Position numbers and translations under genes: made by a program. Of a stretch of DNA of 64,000 nucleotides, positions 37,399 to 48,200 are shown piece by piece. A model generated the notes under the pieces. The model was not told the origin of the DNA, made no database searches, and saw only the letters and a list, made by a program, of their open reading frames with translations. Within the stretch, counting starts at the first letter, position 1. Each line of letters opens with the position of its first letter. The DNA comes from Ceratopteris richardii (taxonomy: Eukaryota; Streptophyta; Polypodiopsida; Polypodiales; Pteridaceae), in NCBI GenBank assembly GCA_020310875.1, contig CM035407.1, positions 196,351,892 through 196,415,891 of the forward strand, in the 5' to 3' direction.

Positions 37399-38607
37399 GA
37401 TCGTAGAGAACTGAATAGAATGATAATGGAGCTAGAAGAGTCCAAACACCAACAAATAAGTGTATCAAGGAGTAAATCGACCACTATATAGTTGACTAAA
37501 CCAAAAATCTGGAAAAATTTTGCCAGAGTATCCTCTGCAAAATTAGCATATGACCAGTGTCAAAGTATCATAAAACTGCAAGTACTGACATGTCTACCTG
37601 CATAGTGAATCACTGACTCCACTACATATAGTCAGTTACCCAATAGAAGCCAACTAGGCTTATCGAGCACCTATGAACAACTATCATACATCTCCTATGG
37701 CGAGGCTGGGTAAGTCTTCCACCTGCATCACCGAAGAGACCCCGACATCTGGGTGTCTCCCAGTTAAGAAAACCTCACCACGGCCCTCTTTATCAAACGT
37801 AAAAGGCTTTATGCAAAGAACGTAACCGCTATATCAATGCCCACATGGACGTACATAAGCGGTATCCACAGAAGCGTACATGGTGTGTATGTGCTCAATA
37901 TATGCAGTAAAATGACACTAAAAGGCTGAATACACAGCCCAAAAACTAGCCAATAACACCTGCAAGTGTCTGTCAACTCTGATGCTTTAGGCTTTAAAAA
38001 CCTGCATAAATTTGCAGCGACTGCTCCCACCAAAACTGAAAACCCCTCGAGAAACCTGTAGTTTTACGAGTGTGGCTGAAAATACAGCCCCAAAGGTTGA
38101 TATTTATTGTCTGAGAAGTACAAGGAACACTCTTCTTGATGTTCTTGGATCTGTGTGAAGAGAACTACGTGCGAAAGTACTCCGAAATGGCTCCAAAAAA
38201 CACCCCAAAATTGCTTCAAAAATAGGCTTTAAAAAGCAAAAATGAAGCTTTGAGGGACCAAAACTTGTTCAAGGTAATGTCAACCTTAGTCTTTCCCCTT
38301 CTTCAAACACCACAAGAGTGTAACTTAGTGGCAAGAGATTGCCACAGTTAAGCGAGCTCTGGGGGGAACAGTACTGGGATGGGTGACCTCTCGGGAAGTA
38401 CCGGGAACCTCTATATTCCTTGATCGTTGAGGTCCTCCCTCGCGCGCAGCCAACGGCACCAACGGTGACTTCGGTGACTCGGATGACAAGGTATGCCAAG
38501 GTCTATGCCTTGGTCGCCGCCTTAGTCGTAAGCCTTGGAGAAAGCCTTGGGGGGGGGGGGTGCTCGCTTCGCTCGCACAAGAGGAACAAAGCTTTTTGCC
38601 TCGAACT
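37399..38607 (-). other. Copia-1 leader between PBS and gag
   Basis: About 1.2 kb, unusually long for a Copia leader. Contains an antisense 5S-rRNA-like module near 38,300-38,415 and a run of G at 38,549-38,561. No open frame is supported. It may include an inserted non-autonomous sequence. Confidence 0.5.
38308..38410 (+). ncRNA. 5S rRNA-like / tRNA-like module (SINE head or captured Pol III promoter)
   Basis: 38,346-38,405 closely follows the plant 5S rRNA internal control region and 3' half: AGTTAAGCGAGCTCTGGG, then CAGTACTGGGATGGGTGACC and TCGGGAAGTACCGGG, in order and with 5S-like spacing. The preceding GAGTGTAACTTAGTGGCAAG resembles a tRNA box A rather than the 5S 5' half. So this is not an intact 5S gene. 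It lies antisense in the Copia-1 leader. 5S-derived promoters are known in SINE3-type SINEs and in Cassandra LTR elements; which applies here is undetermined. Confidence 0.6.
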
Positions 38608-38619
38608 GCTCTGATACCA
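38608..38619 (-). promoter_or_regulatory. Copia-1 primer binding site
   Basis: On the minus strand TGGTATCAGAGC lies one base after the 5' LTR end. This is the standard plant Copia PBS, complementary to the 3' end of initiator Met tRNA, and primes minus-strand cDNA. Confidence 0.95.
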
Positions 38620-38620
38620 G

Positions 38621-38918
38621 TGAAGTATTTCGATGGTGATGCACCTCACTGCACTCTCCTTCTCGAGAGCTCCGCGATGATATGCTCGGAGTAGAAAACC
38701 GAGCTCCTGACGTCGCGCACAGTACTCCGCGTAGAGGCTGTAGAATACGCAGAAAACACAGCACACAGGGAGCACGAAGACAAAACTTCTTAGGTCTTAC
38801 AAATGCGGTCGAACTTACAGTCCGTGACTGACCAGGCCACTATATGTTTTATTAAAGAACATATACAAAGAAGTGTCCGATGGCCATTTGGCCTTTCACA
38901 TGGACACTAACGGTAACA
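38621..38918 (-). repeat. Copia-1 5' LTR (298 bp)
   Basis: Begins TGTTACCG and ends TACTTCA on minus (TG...CA). It contains an AATAAA signal in TTCTTTAATAAAAC. It matches the truncated 3' LTR at 60,118-60,327 with three differences over 210 bp and the older LTR at 57,909-58,205 with many more. Confidence 0.95.
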
Positions 38919-39376
38919 GTGGGGTGGTGTGGAGTTGTGTGGGGTTTGTGGAGTTTTTGGAGGGCTGTGGGGGGGTGTGGAGTTGTGTGGGGGGTCCTGG
39001 AGTGGTGGAGGGTTGTGGAGGGGTGTGGAGTTGTGTGGGGTTTGTGGAGTTTGTGGAGGGTTGTGGGGGGGTGTGGAGTTGTGTGGGGTTTGTGGAGGGC
39101 TGTGGGGGGGTGTGGAGTTGTGTGGGGGGTCGTGGAGTGGTGGAGGGCTGTGGAGGGGTGTGGAGTTTGTGGGGGGTTGTGGAGTTTGTGGAGGGTTGTG
39201 GAGGGGTGTGGAGTTGTGTTGGGTTTGTGGAGTTTGTGGAGGGATGTGGGGGGTGTGGAGTTGTGGGGGGTTGTGGAGTGGTGTGGGGTTTGTGGTGTTT
39301 GTAGGGGACAGTGGGGTTGGAGGGGGTCGTGGTGATGGTGGGGGCCGCGGGGGTGGTGGGGGAAAAGAGGAGGGGA
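38919..39376 (-). repeat. Gypsy-1 3' LTR, first part (minisatellite), interrupted by Copia-1
   Basis: On minus this is C/A-rich minisatellite matching 44,870-45,168 of the Gypsy-1 5' LTR, including the CCCCTCCTCTTTTCCCCC block. The first ~57 nt of the LTR are missing because a deletion fused the Gypsy-1 RT directly to it at about 39,376. The rest of the LTR is at 60,328-62,654. Confidence 0.8.
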
Positions 39377-39715
39377 CCGTGCAATTATACCTGCTTCTTC
39401 TAGTTTTGTAACTTCCAACTTTAACGCCTCTGCATATTTTGGATTGAGTCGATACGGCCTACTTCTTGCAAGCGCGGCTCCCTCAACTAGGGGTATTCTG
39501 TGTAATCCCAGCTCCTCCTGTATCCCTGTTAGATCTTTGTAGGACCATGCGAAGACATTTTTGTAAGTAAAAAGTAAAGAAGTTACCTTCTGCAGTAAAG
39601 GGGGAAAATGCCATAGCCAGGAGGCCAAGTGGACTACTTGAGGGTTCTCTTCATCCCCTAGATTTATTTCTTGAACCATTGTTTTAGGACTAGTCTTGTT
39701 TGAGATCATCTCCAC
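39377..39715 (-). pseudogene. Gypsy-1 RT N-terminus, truncated by deletion
   Basis: Frame with TYKNVFAWSYKDLTGIQEEL, SRPYRLNPKYAEALKLEV and KLEEAGIIA: the lead-in and first segment of a Gypsy reverse transcriptase. It breaks off before the VVPKKNG motif and runs into LTR minisatellite, so all catalytic RT, RNase H and integrase are gone. It is in a different frame from the gag-protease part (overlap 39,690-39,715), which indicates an additional frameshift. Confidence 0.85.
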
Positions 39716-42206
39716 TGTATGCAGGAGTGGACTTTAACTTATATTCTGCAATATGTTCTCTGGTCCATCCTTGAGGTATATCCATAAAAGGAAGATCTTC
39801 TCTGCACTCAGGCTCATAACTTTCCATCTCGGGTACTTCTATATTTTTTGCCTCTTCAAAGTTTGTATTCTCCTGCAAACTCTCATTCTCCAACTCCCTG
39901 TGATCTTCATGGCCTTTTCCTGCAACTCCTTCATCCGTAACTTCTTCTTCTATTTCACTGATTTCCACCGTGCAACACTCTGCACTTTCCATCATCCAAA
40001 TCAATAATGTATCTTCTTCTTGGGGTAGAGAGGGCATTACCTGAGTATCCACAGTATACCCAGTAGTTTTCCCTGAGTCGAATCCTTCTTCCAAATGTAA
40101 TTGCAGTTGGCTATTGGTGCTTGTTGAAATCCATAGTTTGTTTTTCCCCCAATCTTGCAAAGCTTTTGCTTGCCTCAGCCAAGGTCTCCCCAGGAGTAAA
40201 GGGTAAGAAGTCTCCTGTGGAAGTGCAATAACAACAAAATCTAGAACAAAGTGGCAACCCTGTACTATCATCAGTACCTTTTCAATAATGCCAATAGGCG
40301 CAACCCGATGTTGATCTGCTAGTGTAACTGTGAATGGTGCCATCTTGGTGGGGTTCAAATTCAGTTTCTTCATTGTGAAATCTGGCATCAAATTGATACC
40401 AGAGCCTCCATCTATGATCACACCTATGAGAGCTTCATCCTTTATACAAACAGATAATCTTGAGCTTTGGTAGTCTGCCAAGGGTATAGGGGGAAAATCA
40501 ACCATGAAACCATCTATACTGGGTGATTGGATTAAGTGAGCAGAGTGTATAATCTTCAATAAGTCACTTCTTATTTTTGAATCCATCCTTATAAGTTCGT
40601 ACAAACTAACCTTGTGATGAATACCTTTCAAGATCTGTTCAATGTTTACCTCATGAGTTTCTTTTTGTAGACTTGTTGGTTGGTCCCTTAGAGAAGTAGC
40701 CATCCTTTCATAAGCTCCTTCAATTTCCGCTAGGCCCTTCCACCCCGCCTCCTTTTCCTCTTCTTTATCCTGGACTTCCTCTTGTTCCTCTCTATGGGTT
40801 GCTGCCGCTTGTCTGGCTCTAGTCATCATGGGCATTGAAGAAGATGAAACATCATAAGACTGAGTGGTCATACCTTCTTCTTGTGGAGAGACTCCAATCA
40901 TGTGGATTGGAGCAGGACGGCTTCTTGGGAAATCTTTGGTGTAGTGATCCTTAGCCTCGGGACAATGCTGACAAGGAGGTGCATCTTCTGGAAGGGAACA
41001 CCTGTTTTGCATATGGCCATACTCACCACAACGGTAGCACATCAAAGGCCTATTATATCTGGGCTTCGTTGGTATGTTCTCCTCTCTATTAGGTGCATTT
41101 GAAGTACTAGCATAATATGAATCCAAAGCTTGAGAGTTACCTCGTTGCTGTGTACCCTTGAGGTAGTAACAATCTCTTGCTTCATGACCATACTTTCCAC
41201 AAAATTGACAGCTTACCTTGTTAGGGCAATTAGCATTGGAATGTCCATTGTTGTTACATATTGTACACCAAATCTGCCTTCTTATATCCTGAGTGGTCCG
41301 CAAATCTTCTAACTCACGGCAAAGTTGGGCTACTTCATCATCAGTGCGACGCAATGGTGGCAAGACCTTCTCTTCTTGTTGATTTTGTTGCATTCTCAAT
41401 GCCTCCAGTTCCTTCCTCAGTTGCCCAATAGGGTCTAGTTCTGCAGCATAATTCGATTGTGTATCCCCTTCAAAATGCTGCCTAGCTTCTTCAATGCATG
41501 ATGCTGCTGCAACAAAATCATTGAGAGTTGCATCCAATCTAAGAGACTCACGTAGCTTCTGCTGAGATGACCTGAGTAGAGCTTTTTCTATCCATTTTTT
41601 AACCAAGAAGTCACCTGGAGCATGTGGCAGACGTGCAACAAGTGCTTTTGTTCTAGTGTGAAGTTCATGAAAGGATTCACCTGATCTTAGCCTTAGATTC
41701 TCGAGCTGGTCTAGAGCTCTTTCCGAGGAGTCACTAGGTCGAAATGTCTGTGAGAATGCCGTCTTCAGAGCCTCCCATGTAGCAAAATGGCCATCTGCAT
41801 ATTGATTGTACCATTTGTCAGCAAGGCCTTCCAACGTGGATGGGAAGAGTACCAACATTGTATCCTCTCTGTTCTGCAGACCTCATCCTCGACATAAGGA
41901 GATGAACCTCCTCACATGATCATCAGCATCCTCATAAGCTTGTCCCTTGAAGGTAGGGAACTTGATATTGAGTCTGGAGAGTAAATGAGAGAGATCCTCC
42001 ATTTGCACTGGTGTTTCTTCTGACGTATCTGAGGAGAAGTCTAATGTTCCCCTATGCTTCTCCTTTGACAGTGGTGTCGCACCGAATTCAATAGATAAAT
42101 TCAAAGAGGGTAGAGGGGAGGTAGGTTCACTAGTTGAAGATATAGCTGACTTGTTAGGGCTCCTTCGTATACGAAGAGGCTCCTTATCTGCTCGCGTATG
42201 GGTCAT
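39690..42206 (-). pseudogene. Gypsy-1 gag-protease, one premature stop
   Basis: The gag starts at 42,206 (MTHTRADKEP). After 107 codons a single TGA at 41,885-41,883 interrupts the frame, which then stays open to 39,690 (722 more codons counted from 41,858). Features: a retrotransposon gag domain (LADKWYNQYADGHFATWEAL; LENLRLRSGESFHELHTRTK), three CCHC knuckles (about residues 198-211, 217-230 and 274-287 of the second part) and a degenerate fourth, and a retropepsin with IDGGSGINLMPDF (near 482) and LLGRPWLRQAKA (near 555). Non-autonomous now. Confidence 0.9.
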
Positions 42207-42290
42207 GTACCTACTTGCAAATGCAATAGGGCAAAAATATTGAAAAAGAGGACTATTTACTATCCTCAGGGCCTCTCACAGAAATGCAAG

Positions 42291-42310
42291 GGTCCCACCG
42301 GGCGTGCCAA
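42291..42310 (-). promoter_or_regulatory. Gypsy-1 putative primer binding site
   Basis: TTGGCACGCCCGGTGGGACC on minus, two bases after the LTR terminal CTACA. It starts TGG like other tRNA-primed sites and has the position and GC content of plant Gypsy PBSs. The tRNA was not identified. Confidence 0.65.
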
Positions 42311-42312
42311 AC

Positions 42313-45225
42313 TGTAGAGGAGGTACTGGGGTATCTACTTTTAGCAGGAGCATGCAACAAGCACTCCAGTACTTCACCTACTCAAGGGAGGTTCTCCTTA
42401 GGGAAATATACCCTTTAACACTTCTGTGAGCAGGCAAATATCAATAATTGCACAGAGTTGTGAATACTTAGGTATAATATTAATGACAAAATGACAATAA
42501 TGGAAGACCAACCACTCCTTAGTTCGAATTAGATGATTACAACATAGGCAAAAGAGATGCTCAAAAGTTTATGCTCTGGGCTAACATGCCACTCCACAAC
42601 TAAACAACATCAATACAAGGGATTCATCCAATCTGTATAATGGACTCAACTAGATGTAGACTAGCACTGATCAATACAAAGTATGAAGACTTGCTCTAAG
42701 GGAAAGAGCACGAAATACCAATGACTCACACTGAATGACAAAACCAAGCCACTTTCTTCACACTATAGTGCTATTAGCCCTCACTCGGAAGCCCACGCTC
42801 TGTATCCTCACCACAGAGTGACTTCCTACAGTAGGCTTGAAGCCACAAAGTGCAAAGAGAGGACCTCTGTACGTACGTATGTAAATGTGTGTATGTCCCA
42901 AATGAACACAAATCCATTGCTTTTATAGGCTCTAATAGGCAAAGAGGGCCTTGCCAATTCCTCACGTCCACTGATCATGCGCTGGTTGATTGCCCAAAAT
43001 TGGAGAGGTAGATCAAATATGCCACCAATCTTGAATTGGATCCTCAAAAATAAGCTGTCGTCATGAAAGGTTGGCGGCAACAGTCATTTCTCCACTTTCA
43101 CTTTTACCACTTACACTTTTACTGTCACTTTTGCATGCAAGGTGAGATCCTCATTTTGCTCCACCCGTGATGTTTGAATGACTCTGAGAAGCACATCCTC
43201 AACGAATTTTTGTAGTAGCTTTTGTTCCTTCATATTAAGTGGGCGGTGTGGGAGGTGAGTTGTGGGAAGTTGAGGGAGATTACGGGGGTGTGGGAGGTTG
43301 TGGGTGGGAATAGGGGGTGAGTTGTGGGGAGTTGTGGGGGTTTTTGGGGTATGGTCAAAATTGATCCAAGATTTCAAAATTATCATTGCACCATTGGAAA
43401 GTACTCGTCAAGATCTTTCCAACGATATATAACACTGTAGGGTTTGGATAAGAAATGATCCTCCAAATATCCATCAAAAACTGCATGAGAACTTTGTGGA
43501 AGGTCGTGGGAAATTGTGGGATTTGTGGGGTTTGTGGGGTTTGTGGGGGGTTGTGGAGGGGTGTGGGGTTTGTGGGGGGTCCTGGAGTGGTATGGGGTTT
43601 GTGGAGTTTGTGGAGGGTTGTGGGGGGGTGTGGAGTTATGTGGGGTTTGTGGAGTTTGTGGAGGGGTGTGGAGGGGTGTGGAGTTGTGTGGGGTTTGTGG
43701 AGTTTGTGGAGGGTTGTGGGGGGGTGTGGAGTTGTGTGGGGTTTGTGGAGTTTGTGGAGGGCTGTGGAGGGGTGTGGAGTTGTGTGGGGGTTCATGGAGT
43801 GGTGGAGGGGTGTGGAGGGGTGTGGAGTTGTGTGGGGTTTGTGGAGTTTGTGGAGGGTTGTGGGGGGGTGTGGAGTTGTGTGGGGTTTGTGGAGTTTGTG
43901 GAGGGCTGTGGGGGGGTGTGGAGTTGTGTGGGGGGTCGTGGAGTGGTGGAGGGCTGTGGAGGGGTGTGGAGTTGTGTGGGGTTTGTGGAGGGCTGTGGGG
44001 GGGTGTGGATTTGTGTGGGGTTTGTGGAGTTTGTGGAGGGTTGTGGATGGGTGTGGAGTTGTGTGGGGTTTGTGGAGTTTGTGGAGGGCTGTGGGGGGGG
44101 TGTGGAGTTGTGTGGGGGGTCGTGGAGTGGTGGAGGGCTGTGGAGGGGTGTGGATTTGTGTGGGGTTTGTGGAGTTTGTGGAGTGATGTGGGGGGGTGTG
44201 GAGTTGTGTGGGGTTTGTGGAGTTTGTGGAGGGTTGTGGGGGGTGTGGAGTTGTGTGGGGGGTCGTGGAGTGGTGGAGGAGTTTGTGGAGGGCTGTGGGG
44301 GGGTGTGGAGTTGTGTGGGGTTTGTGGAGTTTGTGGAGGGTTGTGGGGGGGTGTGGAGTTGTGTGGGGGGTCATGGAGTGGTGGAGGGCTGTGGAGGGGT
44401 GTGGAGTTGTGTGGGGTTTGTGGAGGGCTGTGGGGGGGTGTGGAGTTGTGTGGGGTTTGTGGAGTTTGTGGAGGGTTGTGGAGGGGTGTGGAGTTGTGTG
44501 GGGTTTGTAGAGTTTGTGGAGGGCTGTGGGGGGGGGTGTGGAGTTGTGTGGGGGGTCGTGGAGTGGTGGAGGGCTGTGGAGGGGTGTGGATTTGTGTGGG
44601 GTTTGTGGAGTTTGTGGAGGGTTCTGGGGGGGTGTGGAGTTGTGTGGGGGTTGTGGAGTTTGTGGAGGGCTGTGGGGGGGGTGTGGAGTTGTGTGGGGGG
44701 TCATGGAGTGGTGGAGGGCTATGGAGGGGTGTGGAGTTGTGTGGGGTTTGTGGAGTTTGTGGAGGGTTGTGGAGGGGTGTGGAGTTGTGTGGGGTTTGAG
44801 GAGTTTGTGGAGGGCTGTGGGGGGGTGTGGAGTTGTGTGGGGGGTCGTGGAGTGGTGGAGGGCTGTGGAGTTTGTGGGGGGTTGTGGAGTTTGTGGAGGG
44901 TTGTGGAGGGGTGTGGAGTTGTGTGGGGTTTGTGGAGTTTGTGGAGGGTTATGGGGGGGTGTGGAGTTGTGTGGGGTTGTGGAGTGGTGTGGGGTTTGTG
45001 GTGTTTGTAGGGGACGGTGGGGGAAAAGAGGAGGGCTGGTGGAGTTGGAGGGGGTCGCGGTGATGGTGGGGGCCGGGGGTGGTGGGGGAAAAGAGGAGGG
45101 CTGGTGGAGTTGGAGGGAGTCGTGGTGATGGTGGGGGCCGTGGCGGTGGTGGGGGAAAAGAGGAGGGGATGGTGGGGTTGGAGGGGGTTGCGGGGGAGAG
45201 AGAGAGAGGGAAATGCCGCGATACA
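42313..45225 (-). repeat. Gypsy-1 5' LTR (2,913 bp)
   Basis: On minus it begins TGTATCGCGG and ends CTCCTCTACA (TG...CA). The outer flank is CCTAG (45,226-45,230 on plus as CTAGG). The first ~1.7 kb is minisatellite. The last ~1.2 kb is unique sequence with a TATAAAAG promoter (42,920-42,927 on plus as CTTTTATA). The unique part is nearly identical, in reverse orientation, to 61,470-62,654. Confidence 0.9.
43500..45015 (-). repeat. ~48-50 bp G/T-rich (plus) minisatellite inside the Gypsy-1 LTR
   Basis: Two alternating variants of about 48-50 bp: one with GGGGTTTGTGGAGTTTGTGG and one with GGGGGTCGTGGAGTGGTGG, both ending GGTGTGGAGTTGTGTG. The plus strand has very little C outside CTG and TCG, so stop codons are rare and open frames of several hundred codons appear on both strands in several frames. 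These encode only Pro/His/Thr or Gly/Val/Cys/Trp repeats and are not genes. The G-runs could form quadruplexes. Confidence 0.9.
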
Positions 45226-45230
45226 CTAGG

Positions 45231-48200
45231 TATAAGTAAGCACTAGGAGAAAGTTAAGTATTAAATTTTCTTGATGACCAAGAAAATTTAATTACTTGCA
45301 AACCTTTTGCGATGTATGATGACTGTAAGTCTCGGATGTAGTTAGGGAGTCATGAAGATAAGCTTATAATGATTATTCTAAGTATAGGTGATATTTAGAA
45401 AGTCATGCGGATAGGCTTTAGTTGATGAGTTACATAATTTATGTAACTTCTAAAGCATCCCAAGATCGGATGAGAACTTCAGCTATGTTTCCAAGTTCCA
45501 TGAGCACTCTTCAATTCCATGGAACTCAACCACCAAATTGATGAGCTTATTTACAAATTGAATTTTGAAGTTCAACAAATTTGTGTTTCGTTCATGTTTT
45601 GCATCTCTGGTAATGATGCATAGGGCCATGAAAACATGGAAAATTTGGAAGCACTCTTCTATTTAGAAGATTTCGAAAGTTCTAAGAAGTTTCTTTGTGG
45701 TTTCAAGATTCGTATATCACGATGAAACCTCAATAAGTGACTTTTAGGAATTGAGATATTTCCTAAAAGAAAAACACTAAAATGAAATAGTCAAACCTTC
45801 TATTCCTCGTGAGATCATTCTCCTACCATGTTTGAGATGAATTTATTTTTGGGAAGGGAGATGTTCCAAGTAAAGGATCTTAATTGATTCATGAACTCTT
45901 CCCAAAATACACATATATATGACAGGACCAAGGAATGATGATGTTCTAATAAAAGGTGTATAAAGAGATAAGAGCAAAAAATCTACATGGATGTTTTGCC
46001 AAAAGATGATGAAGCAAAACCTCTTTAGGATATAAATGTTTTGCCAAGATATAAAGGTGCCACGAAAAACTATGAAGTTTTTATAAGTTTTCATTTGATT
46101 TCATCCCAAGGAGTGATGGAACTCAAAGTTTGAACCTCAACATCAATTGATCTTTGATGTCAATAAAAGGATGTTAGGTTCTATAGTTGCATCTCTGGTA
46201 AATGATGCAACTAGCTAAGTAAACATGGAAACATGGAAGAACTCTTTTTAGAGAGTTAAGCTTTTGGTTTCATTTAATCTAATTGAAGCTTCAAGAGGAA
46301 ATCAAAGTAAGCAATCTTTAGGAAATAAAATAAGTTCCTAATGACTTGAAGCAAGTGTGAACTTTTCATTTAGGAATAGGAAGTTCCAAGAAATGGATCT
46401 CCAATCCAGGAACTTTTCCTAAACAAGCTATAAAGTTCAAAGTTATGTGTTCATAGTTGCATTACTATCGGATCAATCATCAATAGATGCTTGGACTTTA
46501 AACATAAAGTTGACTGGTGAAATATGTTTAAAGGACTCTAGTAACATCTAAAGATTGACAATAATAATGAGTCTTGTACCAAACTCAAGAATAGGAGTCA
46601 ATATCACATAAATGAAAGTTCAACTTAAACTTTCATAGTGACATGGAAAACCATATCCAAAAGGTGATATTTAGCCTCTAGTTTGATACTCAGGAAATGA
46701 ATACAATTGAATCAGTAAAGTTTCTGGATATTGTTTGAAAGAATCCAGCATTGCAAAAGATTCCATGATGAATCATTTGCTCAAGTTATTTGATTCCCTG
46801 GAAGGAATCTCAAGTCTTTGAAGAATAACATTCTTCCAAGTATTGAGAATGAAGTTCTTCATACTCTTTAAACAATAAGTAGCTCTAAGTAATTCCCAAA
46901 ACCACAAGTATTGGTACTCAAGTCCAAGTAGTGATATAACCTAAAGGTATATCAAAGATTCTTAGCTTTGGAATCTGAGAAGCATTAGTATATGCTTGGA
47001 TTGAAATTTAGGAAAAGATCTCCAAAAAACCTACAGGTAGCTTTAGATAGTTCAGGAGATCTTAAAGATAAAGACTAAGTCTTTATTCTAGTCACAAGAT
47101 CAACCAGACTTGATCAAGCTTGGCCATGATTGTCCAAGAACGTGCAATTGGAACTACTCTATAGATTGCCCATTGGCAATAAAAAAAAAAATCCTTTTGG
47201 GATATATTTACTCAAGTTCCATTTATCTAATGGAACAATGTGAAAAGAGTAAGTTGTTCCCAGTCTATGAAGAAATTCCAAGAATGTAGTATGCAACCGT
47301 GAAGACGGTACTTAAGTCTGTGGAAGGTAAAACATAATGTTTGCCTATCCTTAAAGGGATTTTGGTACAAATCCAGAAAGCATGAGCAGATGCTTAAGAC
47401 TTAGGCAATAGAGAGATTCCTATACAAAGTCCCCGTGGTAGGTACCTAAATCATCAGTAAAGAAAGGAATTTAAAGACAAGAAGTGAAAAACTCTTGTCC
47501 CTACAAATTGGTCAAGAATAAACCAATTGGACTTGAATCTATGAAAATTCAAGTACTTGGAATTCTGATTGGCTTTCATTTGAAAACCCTAGCAAAGAAG
47601 GATGGACATTCCATCAATAGGTTTTTAAGTTCCCAACGGAAAGCACAAGACCGTAAAAGGATCTTGTGAAGGGATCAAAACCTAGAAAGTCTAGTTAGAG
47701 ATAATGCCTAAAACTTCAAAATTCTCATTTTGAATTGAAGAAAGAAGGTACTCTATTAAGAGATGTTTAGACTTTAGGATAAGAATCACCCACACATTAA
47801 TGTGAATATAAAATAGGGTGGTATGGGATACCAGATTTTATACTCATATTGATGTAGGAAAGATGGTATGGGACATTGGACCGTGGGATGATAATTATCT
47901 TTTAGTCCTGGATTGGATCTTGAAGTTTGATCCTCATGGGAATTAAAATTTCAAAGAAGGAGTTTAGATTCAAGGAGGATAAAAGTAGTATCTCAAGATA
48001 CTTCAAGGTAACTTCAAGATAAAAGAAACAGAAGATATGAAGTAACTAACTTCCAAGATCTTCTTGAAACACTTCAAGATAAAGTGTTGTTAATTCGGAA
48101 ATATTTCATAAATTTTTGAAAGAAGTTGGACTTTGATTTTGAGTTGATCTTTTCAACTAAAGATTTGATTTACTAAGTCAAGCATCAAGTTCCTAGTGTA

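Larger units (their letters stand above)
34359..38918 (-). mobile_element. Copia-1a: 5' half of a Ty1/Copia element, cut by inversion
   Basis: Contains the 5' LTR, PBS, long leader, gag, protease, integrase and the first part of RT, then stops abruptly at 34,359. The missing remainder of the same element (RT palm onward, RNase H, 3' LTR) starts on the plus strand at 58,962. The outer side of the 5' LTR abuts the Gypsy-1 LTR minisatellite, showing that the target was the Gypsy-1 3' LTR. Confidence 0.9.

Noticed and set aside
38346-38405. Functional 5S rRNA gene
   Set aside because: The 5S 5' half is absent and several conserved positions differ; a single copy inside a retroelement leader.
43500-45015. 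CRISPR-like regular repeats
   Set aside because: Units are contiguous tandem copies without unique spacers, within a eukaryotic LTR.
43355-45226. Open frames of several hundred codons on both strands in the minisatellite (also 38,852-39,715 and 60,243-61,512)
   Set aside because: The sequence lacks stop trinucleotides because of its base asymmetry. The products are simple Pro/His/Thr or Gly/Val/Cys/Trp repeats, open in several frames at once, inside an LTR.
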